Both the position numbers and the translations under genes were made by a program. DNA of 64,000 nucleotides from contig NZ_AQQR01000017.1 in the NCBI RefSeq assembly GCF_002210095.1, positions 1 to 64,000 of the forward strand, read 5' to 3'. Shown here piece after piece: positions 9,038 to 17,141 of this stretch. The notes under the pieces were generated by a model that saw only the letters and a list, made by a program, of their open reading frames with translations, ran no database searches and was not told the DNA's origin. This DNA comes from Marinibacterium profundimaris (lineage in GTDB: Bacteria; Pseudomonadota; Alphaproteobacteria; Rhodobacterales; Rhodobacteraceae). How positions within the stretch are numbered: position 1 is the stretch's first letter; every line of letters begins with the position of its first letter.

Positions 9038-9427
9038 CTACCAGTCGCGCGCCAGCATGATGGTCAGCACGCGGACGGTGGTGGCGGGATTGTCCGGGGC
9101 CTCAGCCCCGTAGCGAAAATCCGAATCTGCCTCATAGAGATCGATTTTCCAGAACACGGTCTCGCCCCGAATCTCGACCGCGCCAAAATCGTGCCAGCCT
9201 TCCGGGTCATTCTCAGGCTCGAACGTAGCAAACTCACCGGTTGCCTTCACCGCCTCGGCCGTGAAGCCGTCACCGGCCTCCATAAGCGCGCGGGTGACAT
9301 GCATCCGGCCCTGGATGGGCCGCGCGGGCGGCACTCCAAGGCACGCGAGCTTGCGAAACGCGTCGTTCTGCGCCGCGATCACGGTCGGATCTGCACGGTC
9401 TGGCTGGGGTTGAACGGTCATGGACAT
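9038..9427 (-). CDS. DUF3768 domain protein
   Basis: A 129-residue protein matching DUF3768 across its length: an N-terminal helix 'IAAQNDAFRKL', a 'GRMHVTRALMEAGDGFTAEAVKA' middle, and the C-terminal 'WHDFGAVEI....VFWKIDLYEADSDFRYGAEAP' followed by 'RVLTIMLARDW'. The fold is small and soluble and the function unknown. The family is typical of conjugative plasmids and integrative elements in Rhizobiales and Rhodobacterales. The frame continues upstream to 9505, but ATG 9427 has a GGAGATACC-type ribosome site. It ends at the strong terminator at 8967-9001. Confidence 0.8.
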   Translation of the reverse strand: MSMTVQPQPDRADPTVIAAQNDAFRKLACLGVPPARPIQGRMHVTRALMEAGDGFTAEAVKATGEFATFEPENDPEGWHDFGAVEIRGETVFWKIDLYEADSDFRYGAEAPDNPATTVRVLTIMLARDW

Positions 9428-9612
9428 GGGTATCTCCTTTGAGAAGTTAAAACACCCTTCCCAAAGCCCGCTTTCACTTTTCCGCCTGGCGGAACAGCCA
9501 GACATAACCTGCCTGACCCGAGCAGTTTCAAAAGTCGGCTCAGCGGACGGAAGCTGCCGTCACGGAATATTTCACTTGGCCATTTGATGACCAATCTACT
9601 AACGCTGATTCC

Positions 9613-10125
9613 ATGAACTATGATTATAACAAACTGTATGGCGAGACCCGCGACGCATTGGGGGAACCGACCACAATTTTCGTCAATTTCTTTGATCACC
9701 TTGAGCAGCAAGACGTTCGAGTTTTGGATGTCGGATGTGGGCAAGGTCGCGACGCAATTTTCATCGCTAGAAAGGGTCATCGCGTGGTCGGAGTGGACAT
9801 CTCAGAAAATGGTATCCGTGACCTCAAAGAAGTGGCGGCACGGGAAAATCTGTCTATTGAAGGCGTTGTGGCTGACATCGCCTCATACGAGCCAGATGGA
9901 TCATTCGATATCATTTTGATTGACCGGACATTGCACATGCTCGCTCGGCAAACACGTCTCACGGCGCTAAAGAAAATGCTTAACCATGTAGGCAAACAAG
10001 GATGGATATTGATCGCTGACGAAGTCTCCAACATCGAAGACTTCAAGGGAGTTGTATCCGAACATCCAGCCGACTGGAAAACGGAACTGTCTCAGCGCGG
10101 CAACCTTTTCTTGCGCCATGTCTGA
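9613..10125 (+). CDS. Class I SAM-dependent methyltransferase (TehB-like)
   Basis: A 170-residue Rossmann-fold methyltransferase. Motif I is VLDVGCGQGRD (residues 37-47), motif II is 'VVGVDIS' near 58-64, an acidic motif 'VVADIASYEP' follows, and motif IV is 'FDIILIDRTLHML'. Length and motif style resemble TehB/thiopurine-type small-molecule methyltransferases; the substrate cannot be told. It is the only plus-strand gene in this block, it is markedly more AT-rich than its neighbours, and it interrupts a minus-strand series. It therefore looks like a separately acquired cargo gene. Confidence 0.75.
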   Translation: MNYDYNKLYGETRDALGEPTTIFVNFFDHLEQQDVRVLDVGCGQGRDAIFIARKGHRVVGVDISENGIRDLKEVAARENLSIEGVVADIASYEPDGSFDIILIDRTLHMLARQTRLTALKKMLNHVGKQGWILIADEVSNIEDFKGVVSEHPADWKTELSQRGNLFLRHV

Positions 10126-10155
10126 CAGGTAGGTTTGGGCCCCAGTGCTGCCGTT

Positions 10156-10172
10156 TTGCCGCTTCGCGGCAA
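10156..10172. repeat. Short hairpin between convergent genes
   Basis: TTGCCGC and GCGGCAA form a perfect 7-bp stem with a TTC loop, placed between the methyltransferase stop (10125) and the convergent ArdC stop (10181). It lacks a good T-tract on either strand, so it may be a weak terminator or an mRNA-stabilising structure. Confidence 0.4.
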
Positions 10173-10180
10173 TGGGATGG

Positions 10181-11119
10181 TCAGGCAGCCTCGGCGCTGC
10201 CCTCTGCCCTTCCCACCTCGGATCGGGCGATCAGATAGTCACAGGCGCGCTGCGCATCCGCGGCGTGCTTGAAGATCGCACCCTTGTCCGACCGAAGAAC
10301 GCGCAACCAGTTGTGGAGATAGGCGGCATTCATCTCGAGCGTATGCGCCGTGAAGCCGAGCGTCTGACCCAGGAACACCGAGGTCAATTCCGCGACGATC
10401 TCCTCGCGCGCATAGGACGTGTTGCCAAACTTCGAGAACCCGAAATCACGGTTCAGTCGATGCGGGGCTTTCGTGGCATGGGCCAGCTCATGCGCCCAGA
10501 CCCCGTAGAAATTGCGCGGGTCCTGGAACCGCGTGATGGACGGCATGTAGACCTTGTCCACGGGCGGCAAATAGTACGCTTCCGTTCCTGTGAAGACGGT
10601 CGTGATGTCGATGGCGTCAAAAAACGCCTGCATGTGCGGGATGGGCTCGGACGGCGGATGCTCGGGCACGGGCTCCGGGCCGGGGAAGAAACTGTCGGGC
10701 AAGCCCTCGATCTGGCAGGCATTGAACACACGGTAGGATTTCTGGAAGCGGAAGATGCGGGCTTCCTCGGAGCGATCATCGCCATCGCTGCGGTCGTCCT
10801 CGCCGCCCGCGTCTTTCCGGCTTTGGCCGTAATAGACGACGACAGAGGATTTCTCGCCCTTGCGGACCTTTGCGTCCAATGCATTGGCCTGCGGCAACGT
10901 CATCCAGAAAGGAGAGCTGTGGCCCGCCATCACGGTCCGCATCGTCAGCAGAAAGTTGTTGACCCCCTGGTAGGGTTCACCGCCCACGCGTAGGGGACGA
11001 AAGCTGCTACCTGCGGTCCAGGGCTTGCGCCACGGCAGGACGCCGCGCTCGATGATGCGGATGATTTCGTTTGTGATGACCTCGGAGGCATCGAATTTGG
11101 GCGTGCGGGATCGGGCCAT
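10181..11119 (-). CDS. ardC: ArdC-type antirestriction protein (zincin)
   Basis: A 312-residue protein. The N-terminal domain (residues 5-130) is the ssDNA-binding ArdC/DUF1738 domain ('GVLPWRKPW', 'YQGVNNFLL', 'FWMTLPQANALDAKVRKGEKSS' region). The C-terminal domain is a zincin-like metallopeptidase with HELAH at 210-214 and a downstream 'REEIVAELTSVFL' carrying the third ligand. ArdC proteins protect incoming single-stranded plasmid DNA from restriction. An acidic insert at about residues 103-120 looks lineage-specific. The gene sits in the accessory block with DUF736, DUF3768 and ParB-like genes, as expected for a leading region. Confidence 0.85.
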   Translation of the reverse strand: MARSRTPKFDASEVITNEIIRIIERGVLPWRKPWTAGSSFRPLRVGGEPYQGVNNFLLTMRTVMAGHSSPFWMTLPQANALDAKVRKGEKSSVVVYYGQSRKDAGGEDDRSDGDDRSEEARIFRFQKSYRVFNACQIEGLPDSFFPGPEPVPEHPPSEPIPHMQAFFDAIDITTVFTGTEAYYLPPVDKVYMPSITRFQDPRNFYGVWAHELAHATKAPHRLNRDFGFSKFGNTSYAREEIVAELTSVFLGQTLGFTAHTLEMNAAYLHNWLRVLRSDKGAIFKHAADAQRACDYLIARSEVGRAEGSAEAA

Positions 11120-11159
11120 GGCTGGCCTCCTTTCGAGTTTTGGTGAGAGGAAATGGTGA

Positions 11160-11645
11160 TCAGGCTGACTGATGGGACCGCGGATCGTTGAGGATCCTCG
11201 CGCCGAGCCCTTCGACCATGTCGATGTAGGTGGTCAGCGAGACGGACTTGCCGGAACCCGAAGGTTCAGGGTCGCCCGATCCGTCCCGCGCCACCCGCGG
11301 CAAGTTAGCGAAGGCGATGACATCGGTGACAGGTCGGATATCGATGAACGGGGTCCCTCGTGCGACTGCAAGAGTGGCCAAGGGAAAGCGCTCGATCGGC
11401 GCGAAGGTCGAAACGGTGGTCCAGCCGAGATGGATGAATGTCCCGCCCTCTCCGCAGATCACATGCGCGTTTGGCAATGACGCCGCCTGCTTCAGATAGC
11501 CGAGATCACCCAGGACAGTCTCCCGCTCGCGCCGCTGTGCCTGCCTCGTCTGGCCGGTTCGGCGTGGTTTCTTGTGTCGCCACCACGAGGCAGCGGTCGC
11601 GCGCAACACGCGCAAGACACCTGTTTGCATGGGAATGTCCTTCAT
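11160..11645 (-). CDS. Hypothetical protein upstream of ArdC
   Basis: A 161-residue protein (156 if ATG 11630 is used). Residues 1-45 are very basic (an RRTGQTRQAQRRERE-type stretch), followed by a compact domain with 'ICGEGGTFIHLGWTTVSTFAPIERFP'. No domain is recognised. It lies 40 bp upstream of ardC on the same strand and is probably co-transcribed. The strongly basic N-terminus suggests nucleic-acid contact, but that is inference. Confidence 0.55.
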   Translation of the reverse strand: MKDIPMQTGVLRVLRATAASWWRHKKPRRTGQTRQAQRRERETVLGDLGYLKQAASLPNAHVICGEGGTFIHLGWTTVSTFAPIERFPLATLAVARGTPFIDIRPVTDVIAFANLPRVARDGSGDPEPSGSGKSVSLTTYIDMVEGLGARILNDPRSHQSA

Positions 11646-11923
11646 CAGGAACGGCAGACCGGAACCCGGCCCGGACCCATCTGAGGGACCCCAAAGGCCC
11701 TCATCCGTCAGTCACAAAACCCGAAGGACACTTTCTCTTTTTCCGGCCCCTTTGGGCACACAACAAAACCGAAAAGCCCGGCCCTTCTGCCGAAGCCATT
11801 GATTTCATGCAGCAATTCCAGATCGGCAGGCAAGATCGGCAACGCATATCGGCAAAACCTTGCTTGAAAGTACGAAATGTGTTTATTTTTCAATTACTTT
11901 GCAAACATGGAAGATCGGCAAAA

Positions 11924-13126
11924 ATGCTGGAAACACCCGCCAGGATCGAACCCTGCTTCTTCGAGGAGCATATTCCCACAGAACTGGCAGACCTTTCGGT
12001 CGACATCCAGAGGGAAGCCACCGGGCTGGGACAAGGGTTGCATCCTGACAGCGCAGCCGAACTTGCCGATCTCGTCCGTGTGATGAACTGCTACTACTCC
12101 AACCTGATCGAAGGACACAACACGCGCCCCCGCGACATCGAAAGGGCGCTGGCTGGTGCCGAGCTTGAGGAAGAAACCCGTCCCCTCGCCCTTGAGGCCC
12201 GAGCGCACGTCATCGTTCAACGGGCCATCGACGAGATGCATCGCAAGGGCACCCTGCCCCGCCCCACATCCGTCGAATTCCTGACTTGGGTCCATAAGAG
12301 CTTCTACGACGAGATGCCGGATGAGTTTCGGGTCATCGAACATCCCGACGGCACACAAGAGCCCATCGTTCCGGGACGCATGCGCCAGGATGATGATCGG
12401 GAAGTTGCGGTCGGGCGCCACCTACCTCCTTCATCGTCGCGCGTCGCGGCATTCATGGACCATTTCGACAAACGATTTCAGATTGCGGCGCGGTCTTCGA
12501 GCGGAAGGATCATCGCGATCGCCTCTGCACATCACCGGCTCAACTACATCCACCCTTTCCCGGATGGTAACGGTCGTGTCAGCAGACTGATGTCTCATGC
12601 CATGGCCCTCACAGCGGGGATTGGTGGCCAAGGGCTCTGGTCCGTATCACGTGGGCTGGCCCGCGGGCTAACCGATCGGGGCGAGTACAAACGGATGATG
12701 GATCTGGCCGACAGTCCACGCCGCGGAGACCGCGACGGACGGGGGAACCTGTCAGAAGCGGCACTGAAGACGTTTAGTGAATGGTTCCTAAAGGTGACGC
12801 TCGACCAGATCACCTTCTCAGCAAGATTGTTCGATCTCGGCGGACTAGACCAACGGTATCGTCGTCTTGTTGCAGATACCATCGATGACAAGCGAGCGCC
12901 GGAACTAATCTCGGCGGTTCTTCGGCATGGGGCACTGGAACGAGGCGATGCGCAGATTGTGCTCAAGACGTCCGAGCGTACTGCTCGCAACACGCTGAGT
13001 AAACTGACCGCCGCCGGATACATGACGTCCGCCTCGCCGAAGACGCCAGTTCGGTTGGCGTTTCCGTTGGATTATCGAGAGCGGCTCTTTCCAAACCTCT
13101 TTGGAGATGGTGACCTCCCACAATAA
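11924..13126 (+). CDS. Fic family protein (AMPylase-type, class II)
   Basis: A 400-residue protein. The Fic signature HPFPDGNGR is complete (residues 210-218), so the catalytic His and the phosphate-binding loop are intact. An N-terminal inhibitory helix of the (S/T)xxxE(G/N) type is present as S-N-L-I-E-G at residues 59-64, which places it in the auto-inhibited class II. A winged-helix-like C-terminal domain follows ('AQIVLKTSERTARNTLSKLTAAGYM'). It would transfer AMP or another nucleotide moiety to a target protein; the target is unknown. The open frame runs far upstream to 11438, but ATG 11924 follows an AT-rich promoter-like region and starts where homology begins. Confidence 0.85.
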   Translation: MLETPARIEPCFFEEHIPTELADLSVDIQREATGLGQGLHPDSAAELADLVRVMNCYYSNLIEGHNTRPRDIERALAGAELEEETRPLALEARAHVIVQRAIDEMHRKGTLPRPTSVEFLTWVHKSFYDEMPDEFRVIEHPDGTQEPIVPGRMRQDDDREVAVGRHLPPSSSRVAAFMDHFDKRFQIAARSSSGRIIAIASAHHRLNYIHPFPDGNGRVSRLMSHAMALTAGIGGQGLWSVSRGLARGLTDRGEYKRMMDLADSPRRGDRDGRGNLSEAALKTFSEWFLKVTLDQITFSARLFDLGGLDQRYRRLVADTIDDKRAPELISAVLRHGALERGDAQIVLKTSERTARNTLSKLTAAGYMTSASPKTPVRLAFPLDYRERLFPNLFGDGDLPQ

Positions 13127-13212
13127 CTTTAGGCATTTAGGGTGTAATGCCTGGCCGCCGATTTCTTCCATGGGCGGCCAGATTTTCATCAAGGCTTGCT
13201 CGTGTGTCACTT

Positions 13213-13228
13213 GTCCACCGCGGTGGAC
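13213..13228. promoter_or_regulatory. parS-like centromere site, copy 1
   Basis: GTCCACCGCGGTGGAC is a perfect 16-bp palindrome downstream of repC. It has the length and central GC of the repABC parS form GTTN4GCN4AAC, differing only at the third base of each arm. It is probably bound by the RepB encoded nearby. Confidence 0.65.
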
Positions 13229-13321
13229 ATCTGCTGGTCTGAGATAAACCGAAGAACCACCACGCGCCGCTAGGTGCGTTTGGACAGTTTTGGTTGCCAC
13301 AAGCGCCGCTTCTCGTTCGAA

Positions 13322-13337
13322 GTCCACCGCGGTGGAC
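13322..13337. promoter_or_regulatory. parS-like centromere site, copy 2
   Basis: An identical copy of the 16-bp palindrome at 13213, directly abutting the repC stop codon (13339). Two identical copies 109 bp apart in a gene-free 200-bp segment support a partition function. Confidence 0.65.
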
Positions 13338-13338
13338 A

Positions 13339-14394
13339 TTAGACAGTTCGCTCATTGTTTTCGGACAGTCGCTTGATCAAAGCTAATGGATCAAATTGGT
13401 TTTGCCTTTGACCCAGGGTGATACTGTGAAAATACGCTCCAAAATCCCTGATGCGTTTTCCAAGCTGTAGCATGATGAAGATCGCGCATGACGCTTTCTG
13501 AGCTCCTACAGCATTCTTGGCTTTCTCGAAAGTCTCTGGGTGAATGCCCATCATGGGTGCAAGTGTTCGAGCATGGTTTTCAATGTCCAACCAGTTTCTA
13601 AGTCTCTCTGTGGAGAACGATGTCGCCTGATCGCAGACTGAGGTCAGCAAGTCTGGTTTCAGGGCCTCAAGGCCTAGGTTGCTATCTAAATCTTTTTTTT
13701 CTTCTTCAGACTTAGATTGATGCCGGACAGTTTGTCCGTCATTGGCGGGCAATTCCATAGTTTCAGGCGGATCATCCGGGGTAGACAAACTCTGGCATTC
13801 TGCATCTGTATTGGCGAGCAGAGCGTGGTATTCGGGGAGGCTCAGCTTCCTGCGTAGAGCTTTCCGTGCGTGGTTGATGAATGCGTTGCTAGGATCGTGC
13901 TCTTCCAAATGGGCGAGCTTTGTAAGGATCTGTTTGCGGACAAATATCCGATCTCGCCGGTTATTCTCCATCTCTTGCGCGATGGCTATAAGCTCGCTCG
14001 CACGTTGGAGCAGGGGGGTGAGAGACAATCCATAACTGATGCACTCCCCGCCGGATGAGCGAACGCGGTAGCGCTTTCGGTTCGAGCTGTCATTGCGCTT
14101 GATGAATCCGAGTTCAACGAAGCGGTTGATGTGCCTCCGGAGTGTCCGTTCGTCGATTCCGCCAACGCGCTGGCAAAGTGAATTGTTAGACGCAAAAACC
14201 GTTTCGCCATGGCCAGGTTTCAGAAAACTGAGCATTGCTTGAAGTGTCTGTATGTGGCCAGGACGTAGACCAAACACGCTGCGTGCATCTCTCAGGGCTC
14301 TGAAGATGGTCCAGACGTCGGTTTCAGATGGGGGAAATGAGCCGCGGGTTGCATCAGCACCTGCGGCTTCGATCGAGAGTTTTGTAAATGCCAT
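13339..14394 (-). CDS. repC: RepC replication initiator of a repABC plasmid
   Basis: A 351-residue initiator. The N-terminal half has the RepC winged-helix pattern: 'FGLRPGHIQTLQAMLSFL', 'VFASNNSLCQRVGGIDERTLRRHINRFVELGFIKR', 'YGLSLTPLL'. The C-terminal half ends with 'RIRDFGAYFHSIT' as in the family. RepC melts an origin inside its own gene and limits replication to the plasmid. The frame extends to 14466 but ATG 14394 begins at the family N-terminus. The gene is AT-richer than the backbone. It follows repB after a 238-bp gap, where repABC plasmids usually encode a small counter-transcribed RNA. Confidence 0.9.
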   Translation of the reverse strand: MAFTKLSIEAAGADATRGSFPPSETDVWTIFRALRDARSVFGLRPGHIQTLQAMLSFLKPGHGETVFASNNSLCQRVGGIDERTLRRHINRFVELGFIKRNDSSNRKRYRVRSSGGECISYGLSLTPLLQRASELIAIAQEMENNRRDRIFVRKQILTKLAHLEEHDPSNAFINHARKALRRKLSLPEYHALLANTDAECQSLSTPDDPPETMELPANDGQTVRHQSKSEEEKKDLDSNLGLEALKPDLLTSVCDQATSFSTERLRNWLDIENHARTLAPMMGIHPETFEKAKNAVGAQKASCAIFIMLQLGKRIRDFGAYFHSITLGQRQNQFDPLALIKRLSENNERTV

Positions 14395-14632
14395 GGCTTG
14401 TTCACGACGACCGTTCGGCCCACAACTTCCCCGTCTCTTTCCTCGAATTTTCGCGGAAAAAGGCAAAAAATATCAGTCCACCGAATCGGTGACTCTTGAC
14501 CGGTATGCTGGAGGTTGCTACATCAAAGATGCTAATCAGATGATGAGGGCTCTCCAGGGGAAACTTTGGGGGGCTCTTTTCTTTCGGGTCTTCGCTTTTC
14601 TCCTCTGCTCGTGTTGCTCTGTGTGGCCTGGG
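14395..14632. promoter_or_regulatory. repB-repC intergenic region (site of a possible counter-transcribed RNA)
   Basis: In repABC plasmids this interval encodes a short RNA antisense to the repC leader. On the plus strand, opposite to repABC, a possible promoter is TTGACC (14496-14501), a 17-bp spacer and TACATC (14519-14524). No clear intrinsic terminator hairpin could be drawn downstream, so the RNA itself is not called. An imperfect relative of the parS palindrome (GTCCACCG AAT CGGTGAC) occurs at 14476-14493. Confidence 0.35.
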
Positions 14633-15601
14633 TTAGGACCCAGAGCCTCTCTCATTCCGCCACTGTACGAAGAGTTGCAAAAGCGTAGCTTCCGCGTGCT
14701 CTTCGAGCCATTGGCCGAATTCTGGACTGTCCTTCTTGGTGACCTTGAGCGCGATCGCCTTCTCATCGATTGTCAGCGTGCCCAATGAACTGCCGTTCTC
14801 ATCATTGATGACCGAAGTCAGCCCACGATTGGGCGGCTTCTTGTCGCTACGTGCTTTGCTCGAGCAAGCCGAATAGACCGCTTGGAACTTTTCGGAACTA
14901 GGAGTGTCGTCGGGCAGGGCGGCGAGCGCCTCTTTGGCGATGTCCACCAAATCTACCTTCACCGACAAGGCAGCTAGATCACCCCACTGCCGTCGTCCGA
15001 TCCCATGTGCTGGCCCGATGAGTTGAACAAGACCGTCTGGCAGTTGTTCTATGACGACCCTGTGGTTGGATACGCCTTGCCGGGTCAGACCTAGAGCATC
15101 TTGAATGACACCGGGTTTGTACCCGGATTCTTGCATCTCTTTGATAAAAATAGACTTTTCTATAAAAGACGGATCAAGCCTGAGGTTGTTCTCCTGGCCT
15201 TGAGCGATCAGAGATGCGTCATCGTCCAAGGTTCGAACAATCGCCTTGACCGTTCCACCGACCTTACGGATCGCCGCAAGCCTGCGGCGGCCGTAGATGA
15301 TGCGGTATCTGTCCGGTTGGGCTGATGGACGGACCATGATGGGCACTTGTTGGCCATGCTTGCGAATGCTCTCGGCCAACTCATCGATACTGGAATCTTC
15401 CAGCACCAACCGATCGCGCAGCCCATCCATGTCAATCTGATCGGGTTCGATATCGCGAATCGAGTTTGCTGTGATCTCGCGCAAAGAGTCGCGCAATCCT
15501 CCAACAGATCCCGGCAGCTTTGCCGCTTTTGGCGGGGTAGGGGAGGGGGCTCCGCTCTCCGTCTCATTCCTTGGAGGCTGGTTGAAGATGTTTCGGGCCA
15601 T
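14633..15601 (-). CDS. repB: RepB partition protein (ParB family)
   Basis: A 322-residue ParB-type centromere-binding protein. The ParB N-terminal domain carries 'SIDELAESIRKHGQQVPIMVRP' and 'RIIYGRRRLAAIRKVG', and an HTH follows near 'KPGVIQDALGLTRQGVSNHRVVIEQLP'. It should bind the parS palindromes downstream of repC and work with RepA. An upstream ATG at 15616 exists, but ATG 15601 overlaps the repA stop as TGATG, which is standard coupling in repABC operons. Confidence 0.9.
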   Translation of the reverse strand: MARNIFNQPPRNETESGAPSPTPPKAAKLPGSVGGLRDSLREITANSIRDIEPDQIDMDGLRDRLVLEDSSIDELAESIRKHGQQVPIMVRPSAQPDRYRIIYGRRRLAAIRKVGGTVKAIVRTLDDDASLIAQGQENNLRLDPSFIEKSIFIKEMQESGYKPGVIQDALGLTRQGVSNHRVVIEQLPDGLVQLIGPAHGIGRRQWGDLAALSVKVDLVDIAKEALAALPDDTPSSEKFQAVYSACSSKARSDKKPPNRGLTSVINDENGSSLGTLTIDEKAIALKVTKKDSPEFGQWLEEHAEATLLQLFVQWRNERGSGS

Positions 15602-16800
15602 CAGCGACGCCCCCATGCCATTTGGATCGTCTGCTCTAGCTCATCGCCAACGCCATTCACGCTGGTCAGGGCGCGATCAATTGTCTTTCTGATGAATTGG
15701 CTTGGATCGACTTCGTAGACGGTCTGCTGCGTCATCCCCGCGTCGGAGATCGCCGTAGACTTCAGCATCGGCTCTGTCATGACCTGACCTGCCAGAATTG
15801 ATCTCAGGTAGCCTGCCATTTGGGTCTGCGGACCGTCCGACGGTTCATATCTGGTAATCAGGAACTTGACAAAATCCCATGTGACACGCCGACCGATGGC
15901 TTCCTCCACGGCCTTGACCGTTTCTGAAGCAAGCTTCAGGAATTGGCTCATGGATGCGATGTCAAGCATGCCAGGTACCACGGTAACCAAAAGCCCCGTC
16001 GAGGCTGCCAGCGCAGTCAGGGTTAGAAACCCAAGCTGAGGCGGGCAGTCGATCAGGACGATGTCGTAGTTTGCCTCAACCTCTTCAAGCGCCAAGGCGA
16101 GGCGCTCTGCAAAGATGGGCTGTACGCGACGGGCGAGAGCGTTTGCGGTCTCGGTTTCGTACTCCGAGAGCATCAAACCGGCGGGCACCATGTCGAGCTT
16201 ATGGAAGTAGGTCTTTTGGATGACGTTCGAGAGAGGAACTTGGTCCTCATATCTCAAAGCATCATAGATTGTGCCGCCATCGGCGAACTCAAGCTCGGGC
16301 CGAAAGCCGAAAAACGTGGTCAAACTTGCTTGCGGATCGAGGTCTAGGACCAGCACGCGGTAACCGCGCAAGGCATACCTTTGCGCAAGATGAATCGTTG
16401 CAGTAGTCTTTGATGAACCGCCTTTGAAGTTGACGACGGATATCACCTGGAGACGATCGCCATCACGTCGACCTGGGCGGTAGCTTTCTGCGTTCTTTCC
16501 AGTGCGTCCAAGAACATCGCGCAACTCATCAATCTCTTGGGCTGTGTAGAACCGGTGTCCGCGGTTGTCTGTATGCACTTCCGGGAAGCTGCCGTCCTTG
16601 TGCCGGTTGCGCAGGTTAGATGTGCTTACGCGCAGGAGGCCGGCGACTTCGGTGGAACTGAAGCGGCGTAGGGACTTTCGTTCTTCGGGTTCGAAAGCGA
16701 TCTTCATCTGGCGATCCAAAGACTCAGCCAGATTGTCGGCAAATGCTCCGATATCGGAAGAGCCTATGCCTTGCGTGTATCCAATGTTACGATCATCCAT
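15601..16800 (-). CDS. repA: RepA partition ATPase (ParA family)
   Basis: A 399-residue ParA-type ATPase. A MerR-like helix-turn-helix lies at about residues 45-95. The deviant Walker A KGGSSKTT is at 126-133 and Walker A-prime DLDPQ at 153-157, with Walker B 'IVLIDCPPQLGFLT' further on. Such RepA proteins drive segregation together with RepB and repress their own operon. It is the first gene of repA-repB-repC. The 340-bp upstream region holds an 11-bp inverted repeat and a DnaA-box/palindrome that could be its operator and a control site. Confidence 0.92.
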   Translation of the reverse strand: MDDRNIGYTQGIGSSDIGAFADNLAESLDRQMKIAFEPEERKSLRRFSSTEVAGLLRVSTSNLRNRHKDGSFPEVHTDNRGHRFYTAQEIDELRDVLGRTGKNAESYRPGRRDGDRLQVISVVNFKGGSSKTTATIHLAQRYALRGYRVLVLDLDPQASLTTFFGFRPELEFADGGTIYDALRYEDQVPLSNVIQKTYFHKLDMVPAGLMLSEYETETANALARRVQPIFAERLALALEEVEANYDIVLIDCPPQLGFLTLTALAASTGLLVTVVPGMLDIASMSQFLKLASETVKAVEEAIGRRVTWDFVKFLITRYEPSDGPQTQMAGYLRSILAGQVMTEPMLKSTAISDAGMTQQTVYEVDPSQFIRKTIDRALTSVNGVGDELEQTIQMAWGRR

Positions 16801-16840
16801 GTCCTGCCGCCCACTCTCGGCCTCTGTTGAGGCTCTTAGT

Positions 16841-16887
16841 CATTCTGACGGTGTACAGCGTGTCTGACGCGTTTTGCCGTCAGAATG
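16841..16887. promoter_or_regulatory. Candidate RepA/RepB operator upstream of repA
   Basis: CATTCTGACGG (16841-16851) and CCGTCAGAATG (16877-16887) are perfect 11-bp inverted repeats. A third half-site, TCTGACG, lies between them at about 16863-16869. They begin 41 bp upstream of the repA start, where the autoregulated promoter should be. Confidence 0.55.
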
Positions 16888-16941
16888 GGAATGCCACGAT
16901 CCAGTGAGTCCGGCAAGAAGAATCTAAATGTAGTGTGAAAG

Positions 16942-16967
16942 TTATCCACAACACCTATAGGTGTTGT
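16942..16967. promoter_or_regulatory. DnaA box joined to a 20-bp perfect palindrome
   Basis: TTATCCACA at 16942-16950 is a perfect DnaA-box consensus. Its last three bases begin the palindrome ACAACACCTA/TAGGTGTTGT (16948-16967). An AT-rich tract follows (16970-17015). In repABC plasmids the origin is normally inside repC, so this is more likely a control or partition site than oriV. Nothing else gene-like is present between 16801 and 17141. Confidence 0.5.
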
Positions 16968-17141
16968 CGTGTAAAAAACTCAGCAAGTCATTGATATAGA
17001 TATATTAAATGCAGATCTAACCAAATCGAGCCGCTACTCTGTTGAGTTGGCACATTAGCAGCTAACCCCAAGCAACTAATGGCACTTTCTGCCTCCTGCG
17101 GAGTTTTCTCCCGGTGAAATTTTTTGGATTCGGGTCAGAAG

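Noticed and set aside
6846-9113. 755-residue plus-strand frame opposite the ParB-like gene
   Set aside because: It is antisense to a well-supported ParB-domain gene and has a random His/Arg/Gly-rich composition.
13144-13355. Short minus-strand frames between the Fic gene and repC
   Set aside because: They run across the two parS-like palindromes and have no protein-like composition.
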